The notes below the pieces were generated by a model. The model made no database searches, was not told the origin of the DNA, and saw only the letters and a list, made by a program, of their open reading frames with translations. The translations under genes were made by a program, and so were the position numbers. A stretch of 64,000 nucleotides of DNA, from NCBI GenBank assembly GCA_035489755.1, contig DATGZK010000048.1:62001-126000 (forward strand), in the 5' to 3' direction. The DNA comes from UBA9160 sp035489755 (GTDB lineage: Bacteria > Myxococcota_A > UBA9160). Below, piece by piece: positions 16,302-24,356 of this stretch; position 1 is the first letter of the stretch, and each line of letters begins with the position of its first letter.

Positions 16302-18475
16302 GCCGCCTCCCGCCGCCGCACGGCGTCGTCGACCAGAGCGGACACATCGAGCACGAGTACGGCGCTCTGATCCCCGAGCTCTGTCGCTCCCGTAACACCG
16401 CGAACGTTCTGAATCGGGCCTTGGATCGGCTTAATCACGGTGTCCTGTTGCCCATCCAAGCGATCGACGAGAAGTCCGAGTCTCGAGTCACCGAAACCGA
16501 GCACCACGACATAGAGCTTCGCGTCGGATCCGGCTTCGGGCAGCCCAAACTCACGGGCCAGACGCCGCAGCGTGAGGGGGTGCCCCCGGAGGTTCAGCAT
16601 CTCGCGCCCCTCGCTGCGCTGGATCGATGCGGGTTCGACAAGAAGCGTCTCGAGAACCGACGTGAGCGGAATTGCGAAGCGCTGGTCGCCGACACCGACG
16701 ATCAGCGCCTGGATGATGGCCAGCGTGATGGGGAGGGTGAGCGTGATGCGTGTCCCGCGCCCAATGGTCGAGTCTACGTCGACGAGCCCCCCGAGTGCGG
16801 TCAGGTTCGCGCGCACAACATCCATGCCCACGCCGCGGCCACTCGTCTCCGTCACCTCCTCGCGCGTAGACAGGCCGGGCGAGAAGATGAGCTCGAGCGT
16901 CTCGCGCTGCGAGAGCACCTCGCCCGGGGAGACGAGACCGCTCGCTTCGGCCCGCGCTCGCACGACTGCGGGATCGATTCCGCGACCATCGTCCGCGACC
17001 TCAATCACCACGTGGTTGCCCCGTTGCGAAGCTTCGATACGAATCGTTCCTTCGGGGGACTTTCCCGCGCGCTCGCGCTCGGCGGGCGACTCGATGGCAT
17101 GGTCGAAGGCGTTGCGCACAAGGTGGACGAGGGGGTCGACGAGTTCCTCGACGAGGAGCTTGTCGAGCTCGGTGTCGGCGCCCTTAATCTCGAGGCGAAC
17201 CTCCTTGGCGAGATCCCGACGCAGGCGCCGCGCGACGCGCGAGAGCTTCTCGAACACCTGCCGCAGCGGAACCATCCGCACCTCAAGGACCCCGGACTGG
17301 AGCTCTTGCAGTTTCCGGTCGAGCCCTTTGTGAAGTTTCGAAAGCTCCGCGCCGACCCGCGCCGTCACGGGATCGGAGCACAGGCGTGCTGCGATCGCCG
17401 CGATCGCCGAGCGCTGGATCACGAGTTCTCCGACGAGGTTCATCAGCTCGTCGAGCTTCTTGATGTCGACCCGGACGGTGTCGCTGATCGACTTGAGGGA
17501 CTCGAGTTCCGGGACTCCTCCCGGATGCTCGCCGGGGCCGGACGTGCCATCGGCGGGCTCGCCATCGCCCGGCCGATCGCTGGTACGGCTGTCGGCAGCT
17601 CCCAGTCGCCCTCCGGGACCGCCTTCGGCCCGGCTGTTCCTCAGAGCGGACGCACGCGTCGAATCGAGGCTGCGCGCGTCTTCCACACTCGCCACCGGCG
17701 CACCGACGGTGCGGACGCGTGCGTTCGGTAAGTCGAGCGCGCCCTCAAGGTCCGCCTCATCCAAGTCCGTCGCTGCGAGGAGGGAGAATCGGATTTGTGA
17801 CTCCGGAGTATCGCCGGGCGCGGGAAGCGTTGAAAGAACCTCCCCCACCTCACGCACCGACTTTGTGAGTTCCGCAAGACCCTCCTCGAAGGAGAGGATC
17901 TCGAACGTCGCTTCGACCAGCACGATTCGCCGTCCGCGACGCAGGTTCTCGCGCAGGCGATGCTCTTCATACTCGGTGAGAGCACGCAGCAACGCGGGAT
18001 CGATAGCGAGGCGGCCAATCGGGTCAGTCGTACCCGGGGCCTCCGCCGGCGAGCGCACCGCCCCCTCGATGCGAGCAACCAGCGCAGCCGCCACGCCGTC
18101 CGAGGGAACCGCGCCCGACGATTCAGACATCTCCTGGGTAAGCGCCGAGAACACCGTCACGGCTTCGTCGAGCAGACCGACAGCTGGGGAGTGGAGAGGC
18201 ACCCGGCCGAGGCGAAGCCCATCCAGGACATCTTCGAGGTGATGGGCGAGCTGGCTCATGCCGTCGAAGCCGAACATGCCGGCGAGGCCCTTGAGTGAGT
18301 GCGCCGAACGGAAGAGCCGGTTCACAAGATCGGGGTCGGCCTCGTGCTTCGCCGCTCTTTGATCGGCGAGGTCGGCCAGATCGCCGCGCATGCGTTCAAG
18401 GATTTCTTCGGCCTCGGAGACGAACTCGCGGTATACCTTGCTCCGGGCACGGTTCTTGGGTCGGCGCGCGGCCAT
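16298..18475 (-). CDS. cheA: chemotaxis histidine kinase CheA
   Basis: A 725-residue protein with the domain order of CheA. The P1/HPt domain at 10-120 has the phosphorylated His59 in RSAHSLKGLAGMFGF. A variable region and linker run over 150-325. The dimerisation domain starts at about 335 (DIKKLDELMNLVGELV). The ATPase domain at 390-575 has HLVRNAFDHAIE (N box), VADDGRGI (G1), FSPGLSTR (F box) and SGRGVGMDVV (G2). The CheW-like P5 domain at 580-715 closes the protein. No C-terminal receiver is present, unlike FrzE. ATG at 18475 lies 4 nt after the cheY stop. It phosphorylates CheY, CheB and perhaps the other receivers of this cluster. Confidence 0.97.
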   Translation of the reverse strand: MAARRPKNRARSKVYREFVSEAEEILERMRGDLADLADQRAAKHEADPDLVNRLFRSAHSLKGLAGMFGFDGMSQLAHHLEDVLDGLRLGRVPLHSPAVGLLDEAVTVFSALTQEMSESSGAVPSDGVAAALVARIEGAVRSPAEAPGTTDPIGRLAIDPALLRALTEYEEHRLRENLRRGRRIVLVEATFEILSFEEGLAELTKSVREVGEVLSTLPAPGDTPESQIRFSLLAATDLDEADLEGALDLPNARVRTVGAPVASVEDARSLDSTRASALRNSRAEGGPGGRLGAADSRTSDRPGDGEPADGTSGPGEHPGGVPELESLKSISDTVRVDIKKLDELMNLVGELVIQRSAIAAIAARLCSDPVTARVGAELSKLHKGLDRKLQELQSGVLEVRMVPLRQVFEKLSRVARRLRRDLAKEVRLEIKGADTELDKLLVEELVDPLVHLVRNAFDHAIESPAERERAGKSPEGTIRIEASQRGNHVVIEVADDGRGIDPAVVRARAEASGLVSPGEVLSQRETLELIFSPGLSTREEVTETSGRGVGMDVVRANLTALGGLVDVDSTIGRGTRITLTLPITLAIIQALIVGVGDQRFAIPLTSVLETLLVEPASIQRSEGREMLNLRGHPLTLRRLAREFGLPEAGSDAKLYVVVLGFGDSRLGLLVDRLDGQQDTVIKPIQGPIQNVRGVTGATELGDQSAVLVLDVSALVDDAVRRREAA

Positions 18476-18479
18476 CGGC

Positions 18480-18863
18480 CTAACCCTCCCGCCGCTTCGC
18501 CAAGAGCTCGCTCGCGACCCGCCGTAGGTCGTCGGGCTCGAAGGGCTTCACCAGGTACGCGTCCGCGCCGAGCCCGAGCCCCTTCTCGCGGTCTCGTTCG
18601 GAGCCCTCCGTCGACACGATGATGAGAGGGATTTGGCGGTACGCGGCGTTGCCCTTCACGAACGAGAGCAGCTCGAGTCCGTTGATGTCCGGCATGTTGA
18701 TGTCAGTCAAAATGAGGTCGAAAGGCTCGCGCGGTAGGAGCCGGAGCGCTTCAAATCCGCTCGCCGCTTCAGTGATCTCGACAGACGTCCCGAGATCGGT
18801 GAGCGCCGACGCGAGCAGCGACCGCATGGTCGCTGAGTCCTCCACAATGAGGATGCGTTGCAC
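18480..18863 (-). CDS. cheY: CheY-like response regulator
   Basis: A 127-residue single receiver with a complete active site: acidic pocket in ILIVEDSATMRSLL, phosphoacceptor Asp in LILTDINMPDINGLEL, Ser in IIVSTEGSERDREKG and Lys in YLVKPFEPDD. The start is GTG at 18863, with GGAGG a few nt upstream. It lies directly before cheA and is the first gene after a 194-nt gap, so a promoter may sit there. It closely resembles the receiver at 6132-6512 (both have DINMP and STEG/TTEG), which may be an old duplicate. Output could be flagellar, pilus or cellular; no motor gene lies in the window. Confidence 0.93.
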   Translation of the reverse strand: MQRILIVEDSATMRSLLASALTDLGTSVEITEAASGFEALRLLPREPFDLILTDINMPDINGLELLSFVKGNAAYRQIPLIIVSTEGSERDREKGLGLGADAYLVKPFEPDDLRRVASELLAKRREG

Positions 18864-19057
18864 GGGCCCTCCTGCGGGATTTCGGACGGGATCGGCCGGG
18901 GGATTTATCGGCAGCGGGAACGCGGTTCTTAAGCCAGACGGGGCACTTCCGGCCCCGAGGCGCGCAGTCGGGGAGGGGCCGTGAAGGGCCCTCGCGTGAG
19001 CTCTCCGCGTGGGCTGGCGCCGCCGCGTCGCGCCGCCGCGGCCACGCGCGGGTGGGG

Positions 19058-20896
19058 TTAGGCGTCGGGGCTGGAGTCGTGCGTCTCCGCCTCGGCGAGC
19101 GCGCGCTCAAGGACTGCGCGCTCAAGGGCGAAACCAGCCTCGTGAAGCACCACCTCAAGCGCACTGGTGTCACCGATTGGGGCTCCCGAGGGCAAATTGT
19201 CGGCGTAGAGGACGGCGACAACACGCTCGCCACTTTCAATCGGTGCGACGTAAGCCTCAAGGGGAGGCGCATCGCCGAGCAGCAATGCCAGCCGCCGGTC
19301 CCCGTCGTTGGACGGCGCTCCGCGCACCGGGGCGCGCAGCTTGCACACGGACTGCAGCCAAGCCGACTCCGCCGCCGCAACGCGCACACGCTGGAGCGCT
19401 ACGTCGTCTGGCCCGCCTGCAGCCGAGAGGCCAATCTGGCCGATTCCTACGGCGAGATCGTCGCGCAGCATGAACATCGCCACCCGAGAAAAGCTTTCGG
19501 CGGCAAAGCGCATGACGAGCGGCAGAACTTCGCCTCGCGACGAGGGATGGCGCAGGCGCTCGCTCGCCTTTCGGAGGCGCTGCACGTCGGCGCTGCGCGG
19601 GCCTCGCGCTTCGACACCGCCCGTCGCCCGCTGTGCCCAAAGCCCGATCGTCTGCTCAAGGCGCCGTGCCGCCTCGGCAACCGCTTCCGCAAGTCGCGGA
19701 TTGGCCAGCTGCCCGGCGCTCGGCCGCAGCGTGATGGCATCGGCCCCGCCGGTCCGACCTACCGCTTTCGGCCCGCCACCCACTTCAGCTTCGAGCAGCA
19801 GCAAGACCGGTGTCTTCGGTGACTGGGCCTTGATGCGCTCGATGATTTCCCGCGCGCCCCGCGCGCCAGAGAGCGGATCGGGAGGTGCTCTGTCGGAAAC
19901 CACCATGACGGGCGCATCGCCCTTCACGAGGTATTGACGGAGCCGCCCGATCGCATACTCGGATACTTGGAAGATGTGCACACGCGGAAAGGATCCACGC
20001 AGCGCGGATTTCACCCACTCGAGGGTCGCCAGGTCGCGATCGATAACGATGATGGGCGGTGGCGGGCCCCGATGCACAGGCTCTTTTGAACCGATCGCTG
20101 TGGCGCTGCGGAGCGTCGTCTCCCGTTGTGCGAGAACTTGAGGAGCTGCCTTTGTTTCCGCTTCCGGGCCTTCGCCCTCTGGCTTCGCCTCGACCGTCGC
20201 GACCTCTTCCTCGTCGTCGCCGCTTGCCTCTTCGACCGCAGCAGTGGCAATCAGTTCGACTGCCGCCGCCTTGGAGCCAACGTCTCCGCGTGCCGATTGG
20301 CCGGACGCCTCGGATTCACTTTCAGGGGTAGGATCCTCGCCCGAGAACACGAAGCCGCCGGAATCCGACGCAGTGTCATGCGCATCGGTACCGGACGCCG
20401 CAGGCCCGGCTTCGTCGCGCAGCCGCGTGGCCTCCATCGCGAGGTATTGGGCAGAGAGTCCGTTCGTGAGAAGCAGTCCGGTATCACGATCCGCCTCGCT
20501 CTCATCGCGGATCTCGAAACTGAAGTCGCCGGCACGCCAGCGGAACATCTCGACCACCGCAGCCTCGGCGTTCGCGCGACGCAGCTCATCGAGTCGCTCG
20601 ACCGGTAGCGAGGGGTGCGCGGCCAGCGCGACCGAGACCGAGACACTGCGTGCGCGGGCGTCCGCCTCGATCACGTCGAACTCGGCGTCGGAGAGAACTC
20701 CCGCGCTCAGCACAAGGGCGCGCAGGTCCGCCAGTCCACCCTTCACTAGGGCGCCGTGCACCTGCCCGTCGTGGAAGGTGATACGCCCCTCGCCGCGATC
20801 GGAGCGCAGCAGCAGCAGACCCGATTTGCGGGACAGGCTGATGATCTGCAGGATGTCCCCGAGGCCAAGGTCCTCGAGGCTGCCGACGAGGCTCAT
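19058..20896 (-). CDS. DUF4388 regulator with degenerate receiver and GAF-like domain
   Basis: A 612-residue protein. Residues 1-150 form a DUF4388 domain (MSLVGSLEDLGLGDILQII, GLLLLRSDRGEGRITFHDG). An acidic low-complexity linker covers about 185-285. A receiver-like domain lies at about 285-405 (PPPIIVIDRDLATLEWVKSAL, MVVSDRAPPD), with the catalytic Lys replaced by Arg (ITLRPS). The last 180 residues resemble a GAF domain. The start at 20896 has GGAGGGGGG upstream; the longer frame to 20980 lacks homology. It is the first gene of the chemosensory direction, separated from cheY by 194 nt. PATAN/DUF4388 plus receiver architectures are known from cyanobacterial phototaxis regulators that act on pili, so a similar output role is possible but unproven. 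Confidence 0.82.
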   Translation of the reverse strand: MSLVGSLEDLGLGDILQIISLSRKSGLLLLRSDRGEGRITFHDGQVHGALVKGGLADLRALVLSAGVLSDAEFDVIEADARARSVSVSVALAAHPSLPVERLDELRRANAEAAVVEMFRWRAGDFSFEIRDESEADRDTGLLLTNGLSAQYLAMEATRLRDEAGPAASGTDAHDTASDSGGFVFSGEDPTPESESEASGQSARGDVGSKAAAVELIATAAVEEASGDDEEEVATVEAKPEGEGPEAETKAAPQVLAQRETTLRSATAIGSKEPVHRGPPPPIIVIDRDLATLEWVKSALRGSFPRVHIFQVSEYAIGRLRQYLVKGDAPVMVVSDRAPPDPLSGARGAREIIERIKAQSPKTPVLLLLEAEVGGGPKAVGRTGGADAITLRPSAGQLANPRLAEAVAEAARRLEQTIGLWAQRATGGVEARGPRSADVQRLRKASERLRHPSSRGEVLPLVMRFAAESFSRVAMFMLRDDLAVGIGQIGLSAAGGPDDVALQRVRVAAAESAWLQSVCKLRAPVRGAPSNDGDRRLALLLGDAPPLEAYVAPIESGERVVAVLYADNLPSGAPIGDTSALEVVLHEAGFALERAVLERALAEAETHDSSPDA

Positions 20897-21066
20897 CCCC
20901 CCTCCGGGCGAAGCGGCGGGCGGGGGAATCACCCCGCTGCCAAGCGTTCCAGCAAACGATCGCGTCGGACGCGGGTACACCGGGCCCCGGGGGACATCCC
21001 TCGGGGCGGAGACTGCGCCTACGGGAAGAGATCGGCGTCCCGCCGTGTGACTTAACGACGGGGGTG

Positions 21067-21093
21067 CGCCTCCCCGGCTACCGGGGGGAGGCG
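21067..21093 (-). terminator. hairpin at the 3' end of the nusB/M17 operon
   Basis: A 9-bp perfect inverted repeat (CGCCTCCCC / GGGGAGGCG) with inner GG/CC pairing overlaps the stop codon of the M17-like gene. There is no run of U after it on the minus strand, so termination would be weak or Rho-assisted. It could also protect the mRNA end. Confidence 0.35.
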
Positions 21094-21722
21094 GACGAGG
21101 ATGTTTCTAGGTCGTCCCGAAGCCCCGGCGACGAGAGGACGGAGAGGGGCTCGACCCCTGCGATCTTGACCGGGACCTCGTGGTCTGAGAGCTGTCGCAC
21201 TGCGGTTTCAAGGCCACCAAGAGCCCTGGCGGCCGAGCCTTCGGGGACCACAAGGCGCATCCGCAGACCCGAAGCCGTCTCTTCTAGACCGGCGACCGTA
21301 CCGCGCAAAACGGCGGCAGCGCAGGGGCCGACCGGCAGGAGCCCCGTCCAGTGCCCGGGAAGTGCGAGCGCTACCGAGCGGACCCGGAGCCCAATGCAGC
21401 GCCGCACCGCGGCACGGGCCATGGACTTCACTTCCAGTGCGCCGAACCCGGTCGCGGAGCCAAGGCCCAGTACCAGAACCCGGGGCGCACGCAGGTGGCC
21501 AAAAGTCGGGATGAGAGCGGCCTCCCCCGCGGCTCCGCGGAGAGCACCCCGCGCAAGAAGGTCGGAGAGCATCCCGCACAGGCGCCAATCGACCCGGCCT
21601 GCCTCGCCGCGTAGCGGGCGATCGTTCTCGAAGAACGTGACCACCGCGAGTTCGACAGCGGCCTTCTCGATCGGGCCGGTCTCGACCACGATGCCGAGCA
21701 CACCATCTTCGGGGTCGTTCAC
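21078..21722 (-). CDS. stand-alone peptidase M17 N-terminal-like domain
   Basis: A 214-residue protein resembling the N-terminal macro-like domain of leucyl aminopeptidases (LAVVTFFENDRPLRGEAGRVDWRL, FGHLRAPRVLVLGLG). The catalytic C-terminal domain with its metal ligands (NTDAEGR region) is absent: the frame ends at 21078 and the next gene on this strand starts downstream in an unrelated family. Without the metal site it cannot be an aminopeptidase. Such orphan domains may bind ligands such as ADP-ribose-like molecules or regulate. GTG at 21722 overlaps the nusB stop (GTGA), so it is part of the rib-nusB operon. It is a real gene by coupling and RBS (GGAGAGGAG); its role is unknown. Confidence 0.8.
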   Translation of the reverse strand: MNDPEDGVLGIVVETGPIEKAAVELAVVTFFENDRPLRGEAGRVDWRLCGMLSDLLARGALRGAAGEAALIPTFGHLRAPRVLVLGLGSATGFGALEVKSMARAAVRRCIGLRVRSVALALPGHWTGLLPVGPCAAAVLRGTVAGLEETASGLRMRLVVPEGSAARALGGLETAVRQLSDHEVPVKIAGVEPLSVLSSPGLRDDLETSSSASPR

Positions 21723-22177
21723 GACGTCTCCTCTCCGCCGTGCCTGCCGCGCGCGATGGCATCGAGGATTCCATTCACGAAACCCGGCGAGCGTTCCCCG
21801 CCGAAGCGGCGGGCGAGTTCCACGGCTTCGTCGATCACGACAGCTGCTGGCGCATCGCTGTGCAGAAGTTCGAAGGCACCGAGCCGCAACACGTTGCGGT
21901 CCACGGCCGCCATCCGCGAGATCCGCCAGCGCTGCGCATGACGCGCGATCTCTGCATCGAGCGCAGGGCCCCTGGCCGTCACACCGGTCACGAGCTCCTT
22001 GGCGAATGCCCGCGCGCCCTCGGGCAGCTCGAAGTTCTCACAAACGCTCTGGAAAACCTCCTCGGCCCTTGCGGCGTCGCCCGTCGGGCTGCGGCGCCCA
22101 AGGTCAATCGCGTAGAGCATCTGGAGCGCTGCTTCCCGAGAGCGGTGGCGCGACGACGACCCCTTTGAGGCTGTCAC
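21719..22177 (-). CDS. nusB: transcription antitermination factor NusB
   Basis: A 152-residue all-helical protein starting near SREAALQMLYAIDLGRRSP, with LRLGAFELLH, VVIDEAVELARRFGGERSPGFVNGILD at the C-terminus. These are the family signatures. NusB binds boxA RNA with NusE (S10) and prevents termination in rRNA operons. The start is GTG at 22177, overlapping the ribH stop. The order ribD-ribH-nusB is widespread, which confirms the call. Confidence 0.96.
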   Translation of the reverse strand: MTASKGSSSRHRSREAALQMLYAIDLGRRSPTGDAARAEEVFQSVCENFELPEGARAFAKELVTGVTARGPALDAEIARHAQRWRISRMAAVDRNVLRLGAFELLHSDAPAAVVIDEAVELARRFGGERSPGFVNGILDAIARGRHGGEETS

Positions 22178-22671
22178 GATGCCCGCTCCCCCGCCGAGCC
22201 GGGCGGCCGCGCCAGCCCGGGCAAGAGCCGGGCCATTTCAAGGACGGCGAGGGCTGCGTCGACCCCTTTGTTCCCGTCGTTGCCGCCCGCACGCGCAAGG
22301 GCCTGCTCGGCGTCGTCGGTCGTGAGCACGCCGAACGCAATCGGGACGCCCGTATCGCGCATCGCCTCACGCACGCCATCGGTTACGGCGCGGCAGACGT
22401 ACTCGAAGTGCGGCGTCCCGCCGCGAATCACGGATCCAAGGGTCACGACGCCATCGTAGCGTCGCGTCGCCGCAAGCGCGCGCGCCGCCAGCGGGATCTC
22501 GAAGGCACCGGGAACCCACGCCACGTGGATGTCGTCCGAAGCGGCGCCGCGGGTTTCGAGCTCACGAACGCAGCCCTCGAGAAGGCGCACGGAAACGAGA
22601 TGGTTGAAGCGCGACACCACCACCGCGAAGCGGAGCCCTTGCGCATCACGCGGCGCGGACCAGGTCTTCAC
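22174..22671 (-). CDS. ribH: 6,7-dimethyl-8-ribityllumazine synthase
   Basis: A 165-residue protein containing FAVVVSRFNHLVSVRLLEGC, VPGAFEIPLAARAL, VVTLGSVIRGGTPHFEYV, PIAFGVLTTDD and GNDGNKGVDAA. These are the substrate-binding and catalytic motifs of RibH, with His in GTPHFEYV. It condenses the dihydroxybutanone phosphate and the diaminouracil to lumazine, the penultimate riboflavin step. The usual motif is GxVIRGxTxHFEY, matched here. GTG at 22671 overlaps ribD. ribE and ribBA are not in the window and no FMN riboswitch is apparent. Confidence 0.97.
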   Translation of the reverse strand: MKTWSAPRDAQGLRFAVVVSRFNHLVSVRLLEGCVRELETRGAASDDIHVAWVPGAFEIPLAARALAATRRYDGVVTLGSVIRGGTPHFEYVCRAVTDGVREAMRDTGVPIAFGVLTTDDAEQALARAGGNDGNKGVDAALAVLEMARLLPGLARPPGSAGERAS

Positions 22672-23831
22672 GCCGACTCTCCTCCGCCCGTCCCCATGCG
22701 TCCGAAGATGTAGACCTCCCGCGCCGGAGCGGAGCTTCCGGGAGCCTTCGCGGCTTCCGCAAGAACACGCACCGAGGCCGGCTCGAGGCGGGGCGATTCC
22801 CCGAGGCGACGCAGCCCGAGGGGACCAAGGGCCGCCCGCCCTTCTTCTCCCAACATCCGAGGCGCCACGAACCAGTGTACCTCATCGACGAGCTCTGCCC
22901 GCAGGAGCGCCGCGGCCAGCTGACCTCCCCCTTCCACCAGCACATCGGTGAGTCCTTCGCGTGCGAGCCGGGCGAGCGCTTCGTTGAGTCGCAAATGACC
23001 CCCGCTCGTGCGCACTTCGAACAGGCGCGCACCCGTGGCTGCGACCGTGCGCCGGCGTTCCTGCGGCGCGCGCGCCCCGCAAAGCACCCACGTACGGTCG
23101 GCAAAGCCGTCTCGGTAGAGGCGAAGGGTCGGCGGCGCCTCGAGGCGCGAATCGACGAGCACGCGCACGGGACGGTGTATCACCGTGCCGTGGCGGCGGG
23201 CCGTGAGCTCGGGATCGTCGGCCAGCGCGGAGCCGGAGCCGATGAGGATCGCGTCCGCACGGCTGCGCAGCGTGTGGACCAGCGCCCGCGCCCGCTGGCC
23301 GGTAATCCAGCGCGATTCCCCGCTCGCGGTGGCGATGCGGCCGTCGAGGGACGCGGCGATTTTGAGTGACACGAAGGGCCGGCCGCGCTCGTGAACGGAA
23401 AGGAACCCGCGATGCTGCTCTCGGCATGCCTGCTCGAGAACACCGATGCGCAGCTTAAGCCCGGCCGCCCGCAGCGCGCGCGCGCCGCGACCTCCCACGC
23501 GGGGATTCGGGTCTTCATGCCCGATCCACACCCGGGTGATTCCGGCTTCGATCACCACCTGGGTGCAGGGGCCGGTTCGGCCGAGGTGGCAGCACGGCTC
23601 GAGCGTCACGGCCAACGTGGCGCCTCGCAGGGCTCGAGCGCCGAAGCGGCGTGCGGCCGCGCCAAGCGCAACCACTTCAGCGTGGGGTCCCCCCGCCGGC
23701 CGCGTGAAGCCGCGTCCGAGGACGCGGTCGCCACGCACCACCACCGCGCCGACGGGGGGGTTCGGGAAGCTGCGCCCGCTCGCGCGACGGGCCTGCGAGA
23801 GCGCAAGACGCATTGCCCGCTCAGGGGTCAA
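22668..23831 (-). CDS. ribD: riboflavin deaminase/reductase
   Basis: About 387 residues. The N-terminal deaminase domain has FPNPPVGAVVVRG, the zinc ligands HAEVVALG and the PCCHLGRTGPC motif. The C-terminal reductase domain starts near PFVSLKIAASLDGRIA and contains ITGQRARALVHTLRSRADAIL and VLVEGGGQLAAALL. It performs the two steps after GTP cyclohydrolase II in riboflavin synthesis. The open frame extends to 24029 within nrdR; TTG at 23831 (LTPERAMRLAL) fits family N-termini, with ATG at 23813 as alternative. nrdR-ribD adjacency is common in bacteria. Confidence 0.95.
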   Translation of the reverse strand: MTPERAMRLALSQARRASGRSFPNPPVGAVVVRGDRVLGRGFTRPAGGPHAEVVALGAAARRFGARALRGATLAVTLEPCCHLGRTGPCTQVVIEAGITRVWIGHEDPNPRVGGRGARALRAAGLKLRIGVLEQACREQHRGFLSVHERGRPFVSLKIAASLDGRIATASGESRWITGQRARALVHTLRSRADAILIGSGSALADDPELTARRHGTVIHRPVRVLVDSRLEAPPTLRLYRDGFADRTWVLCGARAPQERRRTVAATGARLFEVRTSGGHLRLNEALARLAREGLTDVLVEGGGQLAAALLRAELVDEVHWFVAPRMLGEEGRAALGPLGLRRLGESPRLEPASVRVLAEAAKAPGSSAPAREVYIFGRMGTGGGESA

Positions 23832-23844
23832 GGCGCGGCGGGCC

Positions 23845-24330
23845 TCATCCGCCGTCGTCGTCTGGTTCGCTCGGCGCGGCAACGCGCGCCAGGGACCCAA
23901 AGAAGCGTGCATAGTCCTCGGCCTTCTCGAAGCTCGAGAAGACCGAGGCAAAGCGCGCCGCGGCCATGGGGTCCAGGGCCGAGAGCTCTTCCAGCGCGCG
24001 TTCGCCGAGGACGCGGCTCTGCATCTCACGCTCGTTGCCCTCTTGGAGTCGGCGTTCGAGGCGGTCTAGCAGCCGCTCGATGGCATTCTCACTGATCGGC
24101 CGCTTGGAGCAGGCACGCTGGATGCCGGCCCGCAGCTTGCCGCGATCGTACTCTTCGCGGCGTCCGTCGCGCTTGACGATGCGAGGCATGATCTCTTCGA
24201 TGCGCTCGCGCGTGGTAAAGCGGCGCCCGCATTCCTCACACTCCCGGCGCCGGCGAATCTCCGTTCCGTCTCGGCCAAGTCGCGAGTCGATCACACGATT
24301 GCTCTCGTCGCTGCAGAACGGGCATCGCAC
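23845..24330 (-). CDS. nrdR: ribonucleotide reductase regulator NrdR
   Basis: A 161-residue protein. The N-terminal zinc ribbon (CPFCSDESNRVIDSR ... CEECGRRFTTRERIE) is followed by an ATP-cone domain (PRIVKRDGRREEYDRGKLRAG). NrdR senses ATP/dATP and represses nrd operons. Its usual length is 150-160. The start is GTG at 24330 with GAGGAG 7 nt upstream. A 26-nt gap separates it from fabF. Here glyA and rpiB, which often intervene in related genomes, are missing. Confidence 0.96.
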   Translation of the reverse strand: MRCPFCSDESNRVIDSRLGRDGTEIRRRRECEECGRRFTTRERIEEIMPRIVKRDGRREEYDRGKLRAGIQRACSKRPISENAIERLLDRLERRLQEGNEREMQSRVLGERALEELSALDPMAAARFASVFSSFEKAEDYARFFGSLARVAAPSEPDDDGG

Positions 24331-24356
24331 CTAGGAGCTCCTCGCGACGACCGCCA

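Noticed and set aside
23966..24334. plus-strand frame opposite nrdR
   Set aside because: Ser/Arg-rich shadow; nrdR is clear on the other strand.
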